Positions 1 through 5,505 are shown, counted from the first letter of the stretch. The stretch is DNA of 5,670 bases from Helicobacteraceae bacterium (GCA_015488855.1 WFMY01000034.1:1-5670); one strand, 5' to 3'. A program made the numbers and translations. The notes: generated by a model from the letters alone, not told the origin.

Positions 1-1541
1 AGAGTGTCAAAGCAGACACTTTTACGATTGCAAAGATACAAACAAAAAAACGCAAGTCAAAAACGCCACCACCATTTATGACTTCTACACTCCAACAAAC
101 AGCTTCAAGTAAACTTGGCTTTACTCCAAAGAAAACAATGATGGTTGCACAAACGCTTTATGAGGGTGTAAAAACTCCAGATGGTACTTCAGGTGTCATC
201 ACCTATATGAGAACAGATTCACTCAACTTAGCGGATGAAGCTATAAGTATGGTTCGTGGTGTGATAGAAAATCGTTTTGGAAAAAAGTATCTTCCAGATG
301 AGCCAAAGGTTTACAACAAAAAAGCAAAAGGAGCTCAGGAAGCGCATGAGGCTATCCGCCCAACTATGCTTGCTTTTACTCCTGAAGTAGCACAAAGTTT
401 TTTAAAGCCTGATGAGATAAAACTTTACCGCCTCATCTATGAGCGTTTTATGTCATGTCAGATGATGGATGCTGAGTTTGAGCAACAATCTATCACTTTT
501 AATGGGAATGAATCTATCTATAGAGCATCTGGGCGTAAACTTACCTTTGATGGTTTTTATGCACTCACTGGTGCGGAAGATAAAGACAAACTCCTTCCAA
601 TACTTAAAGAAGGAGACAAAGCAGAGATTCAAACTGTAAAACCTGAACAACATTTCACAGAACCACCTGCACGCTATAGTGAAGCAGCCCTCATCAAAAA
701 ACTAGAAAGCGAAGGGGTGGGGAGACCATCTACCTATGCTCCAACTATCGCAACTCTGAGTTCTCGAACCTATGTAACCATAGAGAAAAAACAGATCATC
801 CCAACTGAGATGGCTTTTACGGTAACAGACATATTGGAGAAAAACTTTGCCAACATTGTTGACATCTCTTTTACTGCAAATATGGAAGAGCAGCTAGATG
901 AGATTGCAGAGGGGCATCAAAGCTGGCAAAAACTACTTCAAGAATTTTACTTTGATTTTATGAAACAGATAGAAGCTGGTAAAGAAAATATCGTAAGTCT
1001 TAAACTTGCAAAACCACTTGGGAGACAATGTCCTAAATGTGGAGAAAATGAGCTTCTGCTTCGTTCAGGTCGTTTTGGAAATTTCATCGCCTGTAGTGGT
1101 TTCCCTAAATGTAAATACACCGAGCAGTGTGATGAAGAGGGCAACCCAGTAGAGGAAAAAGAGCAAACCGCAGATGAGAAGTGTGACAAGTGCGGTAGTG
1201 ATATGGTTGTTAAAAATGGACGAAATGGTGAATTTTTGGCATGTTCAAACTACCCTGATTGTAAAAATACAAAAAGCATTAATGTAGAAGAAAAAATAAG
1301 CCAGACACCATGTCCTGATTGTGGTGGGAAGATTAGTCTCAAAAACTCTCGTCGTGGTCCATTTTGGGGGTGTGAAAACTATCCTGATTGTAAATTTATC
1401 TCTAAGTTTGAGCCAACAACTATCAAATGTTTAGATAAAAAATGTACTGGATTACTTGCACCTCGTACCTACAGAAATAAAGAAGTTTATGAGTGTACCA
1501 AATGTAAAGCACGCACGCCAAAAGAAGAGATAGACAAATGA
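1..1541 (+). CDS. topA: DNA topoisomerase I (type IA), C-terminal part, 5' end outside window
   Basis: Type IA topoisomerase that relaxes negatively supercoiled DNA by cutting and resealing one strand through a 5'-phosphotyrosine link. The open frame runs in from the left edge (first whole codon at 3). About 512 residues are visible, and the Toprim region, roughly 250 residues by comparison with E. coli TopA, lies upstream. The ATG at 78 is internal: the residues before it (PPPF, then MTSTLQQTAS) belong to the conserved PPFxTSTLQQ motif. Counting from that Met, the catalytic tyrosine is Y43 in ITYMRTDS (codon 204-206), HEAIRPT is at 90-96, PPARYSEAALI at 196-206 and GRPSTYA at 215-221. Four cysteine-rich zinc ribbons follow and a lysine-rich tail ends the protein. 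The identification is secure. It is the first visible gene of a run that includes bioB; topA and bioB are also adjacent in C. jejuni. Confidence 0.97.
   Translation, partial: SVKADTFTIAKIQTKKRKSKTPPPFMTSTLQQTASSKLGFTPKKTMMVAQTLYEGVKTPDGTSGVITYMRTDSLNLADEAISMVRGVIENRFGKKYLPDEPKVYNKKAKGAQEAHEAIRPTMLAFTPEVAQSFLKPDEIKLYRLIYERFMSCQMMDAEFEQQSITFNGNESIYRASGRKLTFDGFYALTGAEDKDKLLPILKEGDKAEIQTVKPEQHFTEPPARYSEAALIKKLESEGVGRPSTYAPTIATLSSRTYVTIEKKQIIPTEMAFTVTDILEKNFANIVDISFTANMEEQLDEIAEGHQSWQKLLQEFYFDFMKQIEAGKENIVSLKLAKPLGRQCPKCGENELLLRSGRFGNFIACSGFPKCKYTEQCDEEGNPVEEKEQTADEKCDKCGSDMVVKNGRNGEFLACSNYPDCKNTKSINVEEKISQTPCPDCGGKISLKNSRRGPFWGCENYPDCKFISKFEPTTIKCLDKKCTGLLAPRTYRNKEVYECTKCKARTPKEEIDK
1029..1505 (+). 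other. Four tandem zinc ribbons of TopA
   Basis: Four four-cysteine modules sit in a row at the TopA C-terminus, with cysteines numbered from the Met at 78: C318/C321/C339/C345, C369/C372/C389/C395, C412/C415/C432/C438 and C451/C456/C473/C476. The first three share the pattern CxxCG, a basic G-rich turn, then (A/G)C and xYPxC or xFPxC, so they look like internal duplications. The fourth differs, with CxxxxC and CxxC spacing. In this family such modules bind single-stranded DNA and, in E. coli, RNA polymerase. Here the role is inferred from homology. Confidence 0.9.
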
Positions 1542-1627
1542 GATTATATTTCTCGCTGATAGGCGTAGCTTTAGTGAGAGGAATTTTCCAAGAAATTCAC
1601 TTCCTTGGAAAAGGAGACAGACAATAA
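1538..1627 (+). CDS. Possible 29-residue ORF bridging topA and the phosphoesterase
   Basis: An ATG at 1538 overlaps the topA stop as ATGA. The frame stays open for 29 codons and ends in TAA at 1625-1627, whose last A is the first base of the next gene's ATG (TAATG). The peptide starts MRLYFSLIGVALVRGIF, is hydrophobic in its first half, and ends in a polar stretch. A purine-rich AAGAAGAG lies about ten bases before the start. Overlap at both ends would suit translational coupling, but the same DNA folds into two hairpins and the ORF is short, so it may be a by-product of a structured spacer. I do not recognise the peptide. Confidence 0.2.
   Translation: MRLYFSLIGVALVRGIFQEIHFLGKGDRQ
1551..1579 (+). 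repeat. Inverted repeat 1 in the topA-phosphoesterase spacer
   Basis: TCTCGCT at 1551-1557 can pair with AGTGAGA at 1573-1579: seven pairs including one G-U in RNA. The inner bases AGGC (1561-1564) and GCTT (1568-1571) can extend the arm beyond a small internal loop. There is no T-run after it, so it is not a classical terminator. It may be an mRNA processing or stability element, or part of a dispersed intergenic repeat. Confidence 0.45.
1584..1612 (+). repeat. Inverted repeat 2, next to the phosphoesterase ribosome binding site
   Basis: A perfect nine-base inverted repeat, TTTTCCAAG (1584-1592) and CTTGGAAAA (1604-1612), encloses an 11-base loop. It lies four bases after the first repeat. 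Its 3' arm overlaps the first two bases of the AAGGAG ribosome binding site (1611-1616), so folding could affect initiation of the phosphoesterase. No U-tract follows, so termination is unlikely. Confidence 0.55.
1611..1616 (+). promoter_or_regulatory. Ribosome binding site of the phosphoesterase
   Basis: AAGGAG lies ten bases before the ATG at 1627. It supports that start and is partly inside the 3' arm of the preceding inverted repeat. Confidence 0.75.
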
Positions 1628-2139
1628 TGAAAATTGGGATAATCTCAGATACTCATACAAAGGTAGGCAAGACGCAAAAAGCCCTTGAGATGCTCATAGA
1701 AAATGGGGCTAAGTTTATCATCCATGCTGGAGATATTATCAAGAAAGAAACCCTTGATCTCCTACAAAACTGTGGAGTTAAATATGTAGCAGTGTATGGA
1801 AATAATGATGCTCATCTTGCCCCATATCATAACGACTACAACCTAGTTCAGGAGCCTTACTCCTTTAAACTCGCAAACTTAAAATTCAAGCTTATGCATC
1901 TTCCTTTTTATATGAATCCAGATGCAGATATCATCATCTCAGGGCATACACATACTTTTCATAGTGAATTTCAAAAACCAACACTCTATCTCAACCCTGG
2001 TGAGATATGTGCAAGGAGTAAACCCATCTCAGAATGTGCAATGCTCGAAATCACCGATGAAAAGTACAAGGTAACACACTACACAAAAACAGATGGTGCT
2101 AAAGAGTTTAGCAAGGAAAAATTTAGCTATGAGCGATAA
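1627..2139 (+). CDS. YfcE/MJ0936-family metallophosphoesterase
   Basis: A 170-residue calcineurin-like phosphoesterase, probably cytosolic, with a two-metal site that hydrolyses phosphodiesters; the natural substrate is not known from sequence. Metal-ligand motifs are in the usual order: SDTH (D8, H10), HAGD (D36), YGNND (N59), H91 in LMHLP, and GHTH (H107, H109). NPGE at 123-126 also fits the family. The segment between H91 and GHTH is short, about 14 residues, where relatives carry THGH followed by a longer helix, so the region near the site looks trimmed. There is no signal peptide or membrane segment. The ATG at 1627 is supported by AAGGAG ten bases upstream. The 3' end overlaps bioB by 11 bases, suggesting coupled translation. 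YfcE and the archaeal MJ0936 group are the closest recognised families. Confidence 0.9.
   Translation: MKIGIISDTHTKVGKTQKALEMLIENGAKFIIHAGDIIKKETLDLLQNCGVKYVAVYGNNDAHLAPYHNDYNLVQEPYSFKLANLKFKLMHLPFYMNPDADIIISGHTHTFHSEFQKPTLYLNPGEICARSKPISECAMLEITDEKYKVTHYTKTDGAKEFSKEKFSYER
2113..2117 (+). promoter_or_regulatory. Ribosome binding site deciding the bioB start
   Basis: AAGGA lies 11 bases before the ATG at 2129, inside the phosphoesterase gene. It favours 2129 over the in-frame ATG at 2093, which would add 12 residues read from the overlapping gene. Confidence 0.6.
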
Positions 2140-2977
2140 GCAAAAGATATTTTTATGTTCTATCTGCAATATCAACTCTGGAACATGTCTTGAAGATTGT
2201 AAATTTTGTTCTCAAAGCGTCCGTTATAAGGCAGATATAGAGCGTTACAAACAAAAAGACAAAGCACTTATTTTACAAGAAGCAAAAGTTGCACGGGACA
2301 ATGGCGCCCTTGGGTTTTGTCTCGTTACAGCGGACAAAGGGCTCAACGAGAAAAGCTTAGAGTTTGTATCTAGCACAGCAAAGATGCTCACAGATGAAGT
2401 ACCTGAGCTGAGACTCATCGCTTGTAATGGTACAGCAAGCCTAGAACAACTTCTCACACTCAAAGCCTCTGGCATCAAAGCCTATAACCATAACCTCGAG
2501 ACATCAAGAGAGTTTTACCCACAAATCTGTACAACGCACCCTTGGGATGAACGCTTTGAGACTTGCCAAAATGTAAACAAATCTGGTCTTGTACTCATCA
2601 GTGGAGGTATCTTTGGGCTTGGTGAGACACAAGCAGATAGGCTCTCAATGCTTGAAGCACTTTGCAAACTTAAGCCTACCAGTGTCCCTATCAACTTTTA
2701 TCATCACAATAAAGCACTCCAATTGAGTCCAAACTCACTGAGCATCGAAGAGGCTTTCTCTCTCATCAAACTCACACGCCAAGCACTTCCTGATGCACAA
2801 CGAATCATGGTAGCTGGTGGGCGTGAGCTGATGTTCGGTACGCGTCAAGATGAGATATTTGAGCATGGAGCCAACTCCATAGTTATCGGGAACTATCTTA
2901 CAACGAGTGGACGGATTATGAGTAAAGATTTGGAGATGTTACAATCTTTAAATCTTGAAGTAGCAGATAAAGTTTAG
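2129..2977 (+). CDS. bioB: Biotin synthase, radical SAM
   Basis: Catalyses the last step of biotin synthesis, insertion of sulfur into dethiobiotin. Starting at 2129 gives 282 residues beginning MSDKQKIFLC, the length I recall for epsilonproteobacterial BioB. The radical SAM cluster motif CxxxCxxC is C20, C24 and C27. Other family blocks are YNHNLETS at 119-126, SGGIFGLGET at 158-167, VPINF at 186-190 and AGGRE at 229-233. C64 and C99 align with E. coli C97 and C128, ligands of the auxiliary cluster. The third cysteine ligand (E. coli C188) is I157 here, and the position of Arg260 is M227. C134, in PQICTTH, is a possible replacement and is also present in C. jejuni BioB as I recall it. The gene overlaps the phosphoesterase by 11 bases and is followed after nine bases by the antiporter. 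No other biotin genes are in view. Confidence 0.96.
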   Translation: MSDKQKIFLCSICNINSGTCLEDCKFCSQSVRYKADIERYKQKDKALILQEAKVARDNGALGFCLVTADKGLNEKSLEFVSSTAKMLTDEVPELRLIACNGTASLEQLLTLKASGIKAYNHNLETSREFYPQICTTHPWDERFETCQNVNKSGLVLISGGIFGLGETQADRLSMLEALCKLKPTSVPINFYHHNKALQLSPNSLSIEEAFSLIKLTRQALPDAQRIMVAGGRELMFGTRQDEIFEHGANSIVIGNYLTTSGRIMSKDLEMLQSLNLEVADKV

Positions 2978-2980
2978 GGA
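2976..2980 (+). promoter_or_regulatory. Ribosome binding site of the antiporter
   Basis: AGGGA overlaps the bioB stop codon and lies six bases before the ATG at 2987. A TTG at 2984 is also in frame but only three bases from this site, so 2987 is preferred. Confidence 0.55.
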
Positions 2981-2986
2981 TATTTG

Positions 2987-4120
2987 ATGAATGAAAATGT
3001 AGTCCTCATCACCACTATCTCACTCATCATCATATTCTCACCTTTTTTTGCTAGACTTTTAAAACTCCCAACAACACCTATCGAGATTATCCTTGGTTCT
3101 GTCTTTGCCTATATTGGTTTTTTACATGAAGAATATCTTTTTGAACTTGTTGCTGAGTTTGGTTTTTTGTATCTGATGTTTATTGCAGGAACTGAGATTA
3201 ATCTCAAAGATGTCATCAATACCCCAACAAACATTATGAAAAAGGTTCTCCTTTATCTCCTTTTGCTCTACATTTTTTCTATCGGTTTATCTATCTACAT
3301 GGGTCTAAGTAAAATCTTTATGGTACTTATGCCACTCATCTCTGTGGGGCTTGTTGCAACCCTCTCAAAAGAGTATGGAAAAACTCCTTGGCTAAACCTC
3401 TCTATGACAGCAGGGGGTATAGGTGAAGTGGTCAGCATTGGCCTTTTAACCATAGTCTCTGCTGGTTTGGAGTTTGGGATAGGTTTGGAGCTATTAAAAA
3501 CCCTAAGTGCAATCAGTATTTTTCTTATCTTTATGTATATTTTATTTCGTACTATGGGATTACTCACATGGTGGTTTCCAACCATCTCAACCTATCTCAT
3601 GCCTCATTACGACAACCAAGAACAAGATATCAGACTCTCCATGGGTATCTTTTTTCTTCTCATAGGTGCTATGCTTTATCTCAACCTTGAACTTGCTTTT
3701 GGTGCTTTTTTGGCTGGTATCTTCATACCTACATACTTTGAGCATAAAAAAGAGTTGCCAAAAAAACTCGAAGCCTTTGGTTTTGGATTTTTAATCCCTA
3801 TCTTTTTCATCCATATTGGTACTACTTTTCATCTGGATTCACTCTTTATGAATGGACTCATCACTATAGCTCTTAAGATTGCCCTCGCAATGATACTTAT
3901 ACGCATTCTTGCTTCTTTTGTTTTTTATAAACAAATAGGATTTCGAGACTCTGTACTTATGGGACTCTCTCACTCGATGCCACTCACACTCCTCATAGCA
4001 ATGGCTACACTTGCATATCATGCAAACTCCATAGATCTGTTGCACTATTATGCCTTTATCCTCGCGGCACTCTTTCAGGTGATTAGTGTTATGATAGTCA
4101 TTAAGGTTTTAAATAAATAA
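2987..4120 (+). CDS. CPA2-family cation:proton antiporter (KefB/NapA-like membrane domain)
   Basis: A 377-residue inner-membrane protein with about 12 hydrophobic segments from residue 5 to 373, matching the Na+/H+ exchanger fold. Family signs are RLLKLPTTPIEIILG near the N-terminus (compare the RLGLPPVLGYLLAG type), FLYLMFIAGTEI at 60-71, LAFGAFLAGIFIP at 236-248 and IPIFFIHIGTTF at 270-281. The central motif reads GGIGEVVSI, with E147 where KefB-type proteins have the aspartate of FQDIAVI, so the ion-binding acid appears to be glutamate. The protein ends at the membrane domain: there is no RCK/TrkA-N regulatory domain and no glutathione-linked KefC tail. Ion (K+ or Na+) and direction cannot be told from sequence. 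ATG 2987 is chosen over TTG 2984 because of ribosome binding site spacing. It lies nine bases after bioB and appears to end the unit. Confidence 0.9.
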   Translation: MNENVVLITTISLIIIFSPFFARLLKLPTTPIEIILGSVFAYIGFLHEEYLFELVAEFGFLYLMFIAGTEINLKDVINTPTNIMKKVLLYLLLLYIFSIGLSIYMGLSKIFMVLMPLISVGLVATLSKEYGKTPWLNLSMTAGGIGEVVSIGLLTIVSAGLEFGIGLELLKTLSAISIFLIFMYILFRTMGLLTWWFPTISTYLMPHYDNQEQDIRLSMGIFFLLIGAMLYLNLELAFGAFLAGIFIPTYFEHKKELPKKLEAFGFGFLIPIFFIHIGTTFHLDSLFMNGLITIALKIALAMILIRILASFVFYKQIGFRDSVLMGLSHSMPLTLLIAMATLAYHANSIDLLHYYAFILAALFQVISVMIVIKVLNK

Positions 4121-4131
4121 TTTGGTATAAT
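4121..4131 (+). promoter_or_regulatory. Probable sigma-70 promoter (extended -10) of the second unit
   Basis: TTTGGTATAAT starts right after the antiporter stop, with a perfect TATAAT at 4126-4131. Campylobacterota promoters are known for a strong -10 preceded by T-rich sequence and lacking a conserved -35. The 30 bases upstream are A/T-rich, which fits. Transcription would start near 4138, giving a leader of roughly 24 bases before the ATG at 4162. Confidence 0.7.
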
Positions 4132-4150
4132 AGTTCAAAGAGATACATCA

Positions 4151-4156
4151 AAGGAG
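4151..4156 (+). promoter_or_regulatory. Ribosome binding site of the AMMECR1-like gene
   Basis: AAGGAG lies five bases before the ATG at 4162, a strong site that fixes this start. Confidence 0.75.
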
Positions 4157-4161
4157 TCACC

Positions 4162-4536
4162 ATGGGTCGTTCTGTACTGCTACAACTCGCTCGTGACTCC
4201 ATCCAAGAGGTGCTTCAAGCAGAGGTCACCATCAAAAGAGATGCACTCGTAGAGCAACATCCTCTTCTAACTCAGAAGATAGCAACGACTCTTAACCTCT
4301 TCATACAGGGTGAACTCAGAGGTACTTCAAGTACCAATGCATCTGATATAGCCCTCATAGACAGCATCATCCTCAATGCTAAAAAAGCAGCTTTTCAAGA
4401 CCATAACTTTACACCATTAACGACCTCTCAATACCTCTCCTGTGAAGTGGAGATCATCCTCAATACACCAGATGGCATCATCAACGAAAAAGACCCTGCT
4501 ATCTTAACATCTTATTCTCCAAAAAGTGAACGCTAA
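4162..4536 (+). CDS. Short AMMECR1-like protein (AmmeMemoRadiSam protein A family)
   Basis: A 124-residue soluble protein resembling the N-terminal part of AMMECR1-domain proteins, whose biochemical role is unknown. Matching features are the opening helix LLQLARDSIQEVL (6-18), compare LLELAR.SIE; GELRG at 50-54; NAKKAAFQDHNFTPLT at 72-87, compare NA..AAF.D.RFPPLT; and CEVEIILNTP at 94-103, compare LEIEVSVLSP. The signature LRGCIG is broken: after LRG come T55, S56 and S57, so the invariant cysteine is missing. Typical members run to about 180-200 residues; this one stops at 124 and lacks the C-terminal half. No Memo-type or partner radical SAM gene is in the window. Its promoter is directly upstream, and its stop overlaps the next start as TAATG, so the two are probably coupled. 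The family call is from remembered motifs and is moderately sure. Confidence 0.7.
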   Translation: MGRSVLLQLARDSIQEVLQAEVTIKRDALVEQHPLLTQKIATTLNLFIQGELRGTSSTNASDIALIDSIILNAKKAAFQDHNFTPLTTSQYLSCEVEIILNTPDGIINEKDPAILTSYSPKSER

Positions 4537-4904
4537 TGTACTATGTTATCAAACAACAACATGATGCCCCACTCAACCATTTTGTGGGTTTTATCGTTGA
4601 AAAATTTATAGCCTCAAAAAATAATGAACACATCATCTTTGAATTTACAAAAGATGGAAAACCTGAAAGAAAATGGGTAAAAAAAGTAGATATTATCCTC
4701 CTTACAGAGGATAAAAAATTTTTTATCCAAACACTCAACAAGTTTAAAATAACACAAAATGAACAAAGGGAGTTAGTTACCCAAGCCCAAGAGCAACTTA
4801 ACCTCTCCCTTGAACACTCAACAGAAGTGATGAACGAAGAGATAGATGCATTTAATGAACTCAAACTAAATGATGATATCCCCTGCATCATTAAAGATTA
4901 TTGA
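4536..4904 (+). CDS. Conserved-looking hypothetical protein, 122 residues
   Basis: I do not recognise this protein. The ATG at 4536 shares its A with the upstream TAA, so it is probably translated by ribosomes finishing the AMMECR1-like gene; no separate strong ribosome binding site is visible. Residues 1-66 look rich in beta strands with alternating hydrophobics (HIIFEFTKDG at 32-41, VDIILLTEDKKFFIQ at 51-65). Residues 68-110 are Q-, E- and L-rich and probably one long helix or short coiled coil. There is no signal peptide, membrane segment or cysteine motif (one cysteine, C117), so it is likely cytosolic. A small beta domain plus helix would suit a binding or adaptor protein, but no function can be assigned. 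The tight coupling suggests work with one or both neighbours. Confidence 0.85.
   Translation: MYYVIKQQHDAPLNHFVGFIVEKFIASKNNEHIIFEFTKDGKPERKWVKKVDIILLTEDKKFFIQTLNKFKITQNEQRELVTQAQEQLNLSLEHSTEVMNEEIDAFNELKLNDDIPCIIKDY
4693..4728 (+). repeat. Overlapping inverted repeats inside the 122-residue gene
   Basis: TTATCCTC (4693-4700) pairs perfectly with GAGGATAA (4707-4714) across a six-base loop. The GGATAA of that arm also starts a perfect 20-base palindrome at 4709-4728, GGATAAAAAA followed by its complement. The two folds exclude each other, and the first is soon followed by six T's (4719-4724). The stretch encodes IILLTEDKKFFI, so A- and T-rich codons may explain it by chance. Confidence 0.4.
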
Positions 4905-4927
4905 GCATAAGTAAGTACTTCTTATGC
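4905..4927 (+). promoter_or_regulatory. Inverted repeat covering the methyltransferase start codon
   Basis: GCATAAG (4905-4911) and CTTATGC (4921-4927) are perfect seven-base inverted repeats around a nine-base loop, extendable by two A-T pairs (4913-4914 with 4919-4920) past a one-base bulge. The 5' arm begins at the base after the upstream TGA, and the 3' arm contains the ATG at 4924-4926. No good Shine-Dalgarno sequence precedes that ATG. Inference: the hairpin hides the start, and a ribosome terminating at 4904 would open it. Confidence 0.45.
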
Positions 4928-5505
4928 CCAAGATAGACAATAAAAAGTTTTACACTTCAGCCATCGAACTCTATGGAACTACTGCTAAGGGTGTCAACTG
5001 GCATAGTGCATCTTCACAAAAACTCAGATTTAAAATCCTTTTAGAGTTGCTTCCAAAAGATATGCATCCTTTTACACTTTTAGATGCTGGATGTGGTTTT
5101 GGTGACCTCTACCACTACTTACAAAAGAAAAAAAAAGAACCAAAAAGCTACACAGGTGTAGATGTTCTCCAAGAGATGGTAAGCATCGCGTCAAACAACA
5201 CAGGGTGTGAAATCCTTCTTGCTGATTTGAGTAAAGAGAGTATCCCTCAGACAGACTATGTTGTGTGTAGCGGAGCGATGAATGTACTTGAGAGAGAGGA
5301 AGCTTTAGAGTTTATCTACCATTGCTACACCGCTGCAAATAAAGCTTTTATCTTTAACATCCTACATGGTGACATAGAGAGCGAGACATACAACTACTTC
5401 ACCACACAAGATATCAAACTCATAGCTCAGGAGTTAAAAGTAGAGCATCTCCACTTCAGAGATAACTACCTTGATGGAGACATCACAGTAGGATTTTTTA
5501 AGTAA
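4924..5505 (+). CDS. Class I SAM-dependent methyltransferase, substrate unknown
   Basis: A 193-residue Rossmann-fold methyltransferase, probably cytosolic. Motif I is LLDAGCGFGD at 52-61, the glycine-rich S-adenosylmethionine loop. The acidic residue after strand 2 is D80 in YTGVD. A third site near D101 (LLADLS) and the motif IV region DYVVCSGAMN at 111-120 follow. The end has the usual strands 6 and 7 (HLHFRDNYLDGDITVGFF). No specific substrate signature (rRNA, ubiquinone, protein) is seen. It is the third gene of the second unit, 19 bases after the 122-residue gene. ATG 4924 is the only sensible start: an in-frame TAA lies at 4912-4914 and the next Met is residue 47, just before motif I. 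The start lacks a clear ribosome binding site and lies in an inverted repeat. A run of nine A's at 5128-5136 encodes a lysine cluster. Confidence 0.9.
   Translation: MPKIDNKKFYTSAIELYGTTAKGVNWHSASSQKLRFKILLELLPKDMHPFTLLDAGCGFGDLYHYLQKKKKEPKSYTGVDVLQEMVSIASNNTGCEILLADLSKESIPQTDYVVCSGAMNVLEREEALEFIYHCYTAANKAFIFNILHGDIESETYNYFTTQDIKLIAQELKVEHLHFRDNYLDGDITVGFFK

Noticed and set aside
78..80. ATG at 78 as the start of topA
   Set aside because: The frame is open to the left edge and the residues before the ATG are part of a conserved topoisomerase motif, so the gene is cut by the window edge.
947..1189. Minus-strand open frame opposite the TopA zinc ribbons
   Set aside because: It lies wholly inside a clearly conserved domain on the other strand and has low-complexity serine/proline character.
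1584..1612. Inverted repeat 2 as a Rho-independent terminator for topA
   Set aside because: The stem is A/T-rich at its base, is followed by AAGGAG and no T-run, and lies within a closely spaced gene series.
2093..2128. Longer bioB starting at ATG 2093
   Set aside because: The extra 12 residues are read from the overlapping phosphoesterase, a ribosome binding site precedes 2129, and 282 residues is the length I recall for BioB in this phylum.
2984..2986. TTG start for the antiporter
   Set aside because: It is only three bases from the ribosome binding site and is immediately followed by an in-frame ATG with better spacing.
2129..4536. BioB as the radical SAM partner of the AMMECR1-like protein
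   Set aside because: BioB is a clear biotin synthase with its own substrate motifs, and the two genes are in separate transcription units; the AmmeMemoRadiSam radical SAM protein is a different family.
4541..4891. Minus-strand open frame of 116 codons opposite the 122-residue gene
   Set aside because: Serine- and leucine-rich shadow of the plus-strand gene, which has a coupled start and a believable protein; no promoter or ribosome binding site supports the reverse frame.
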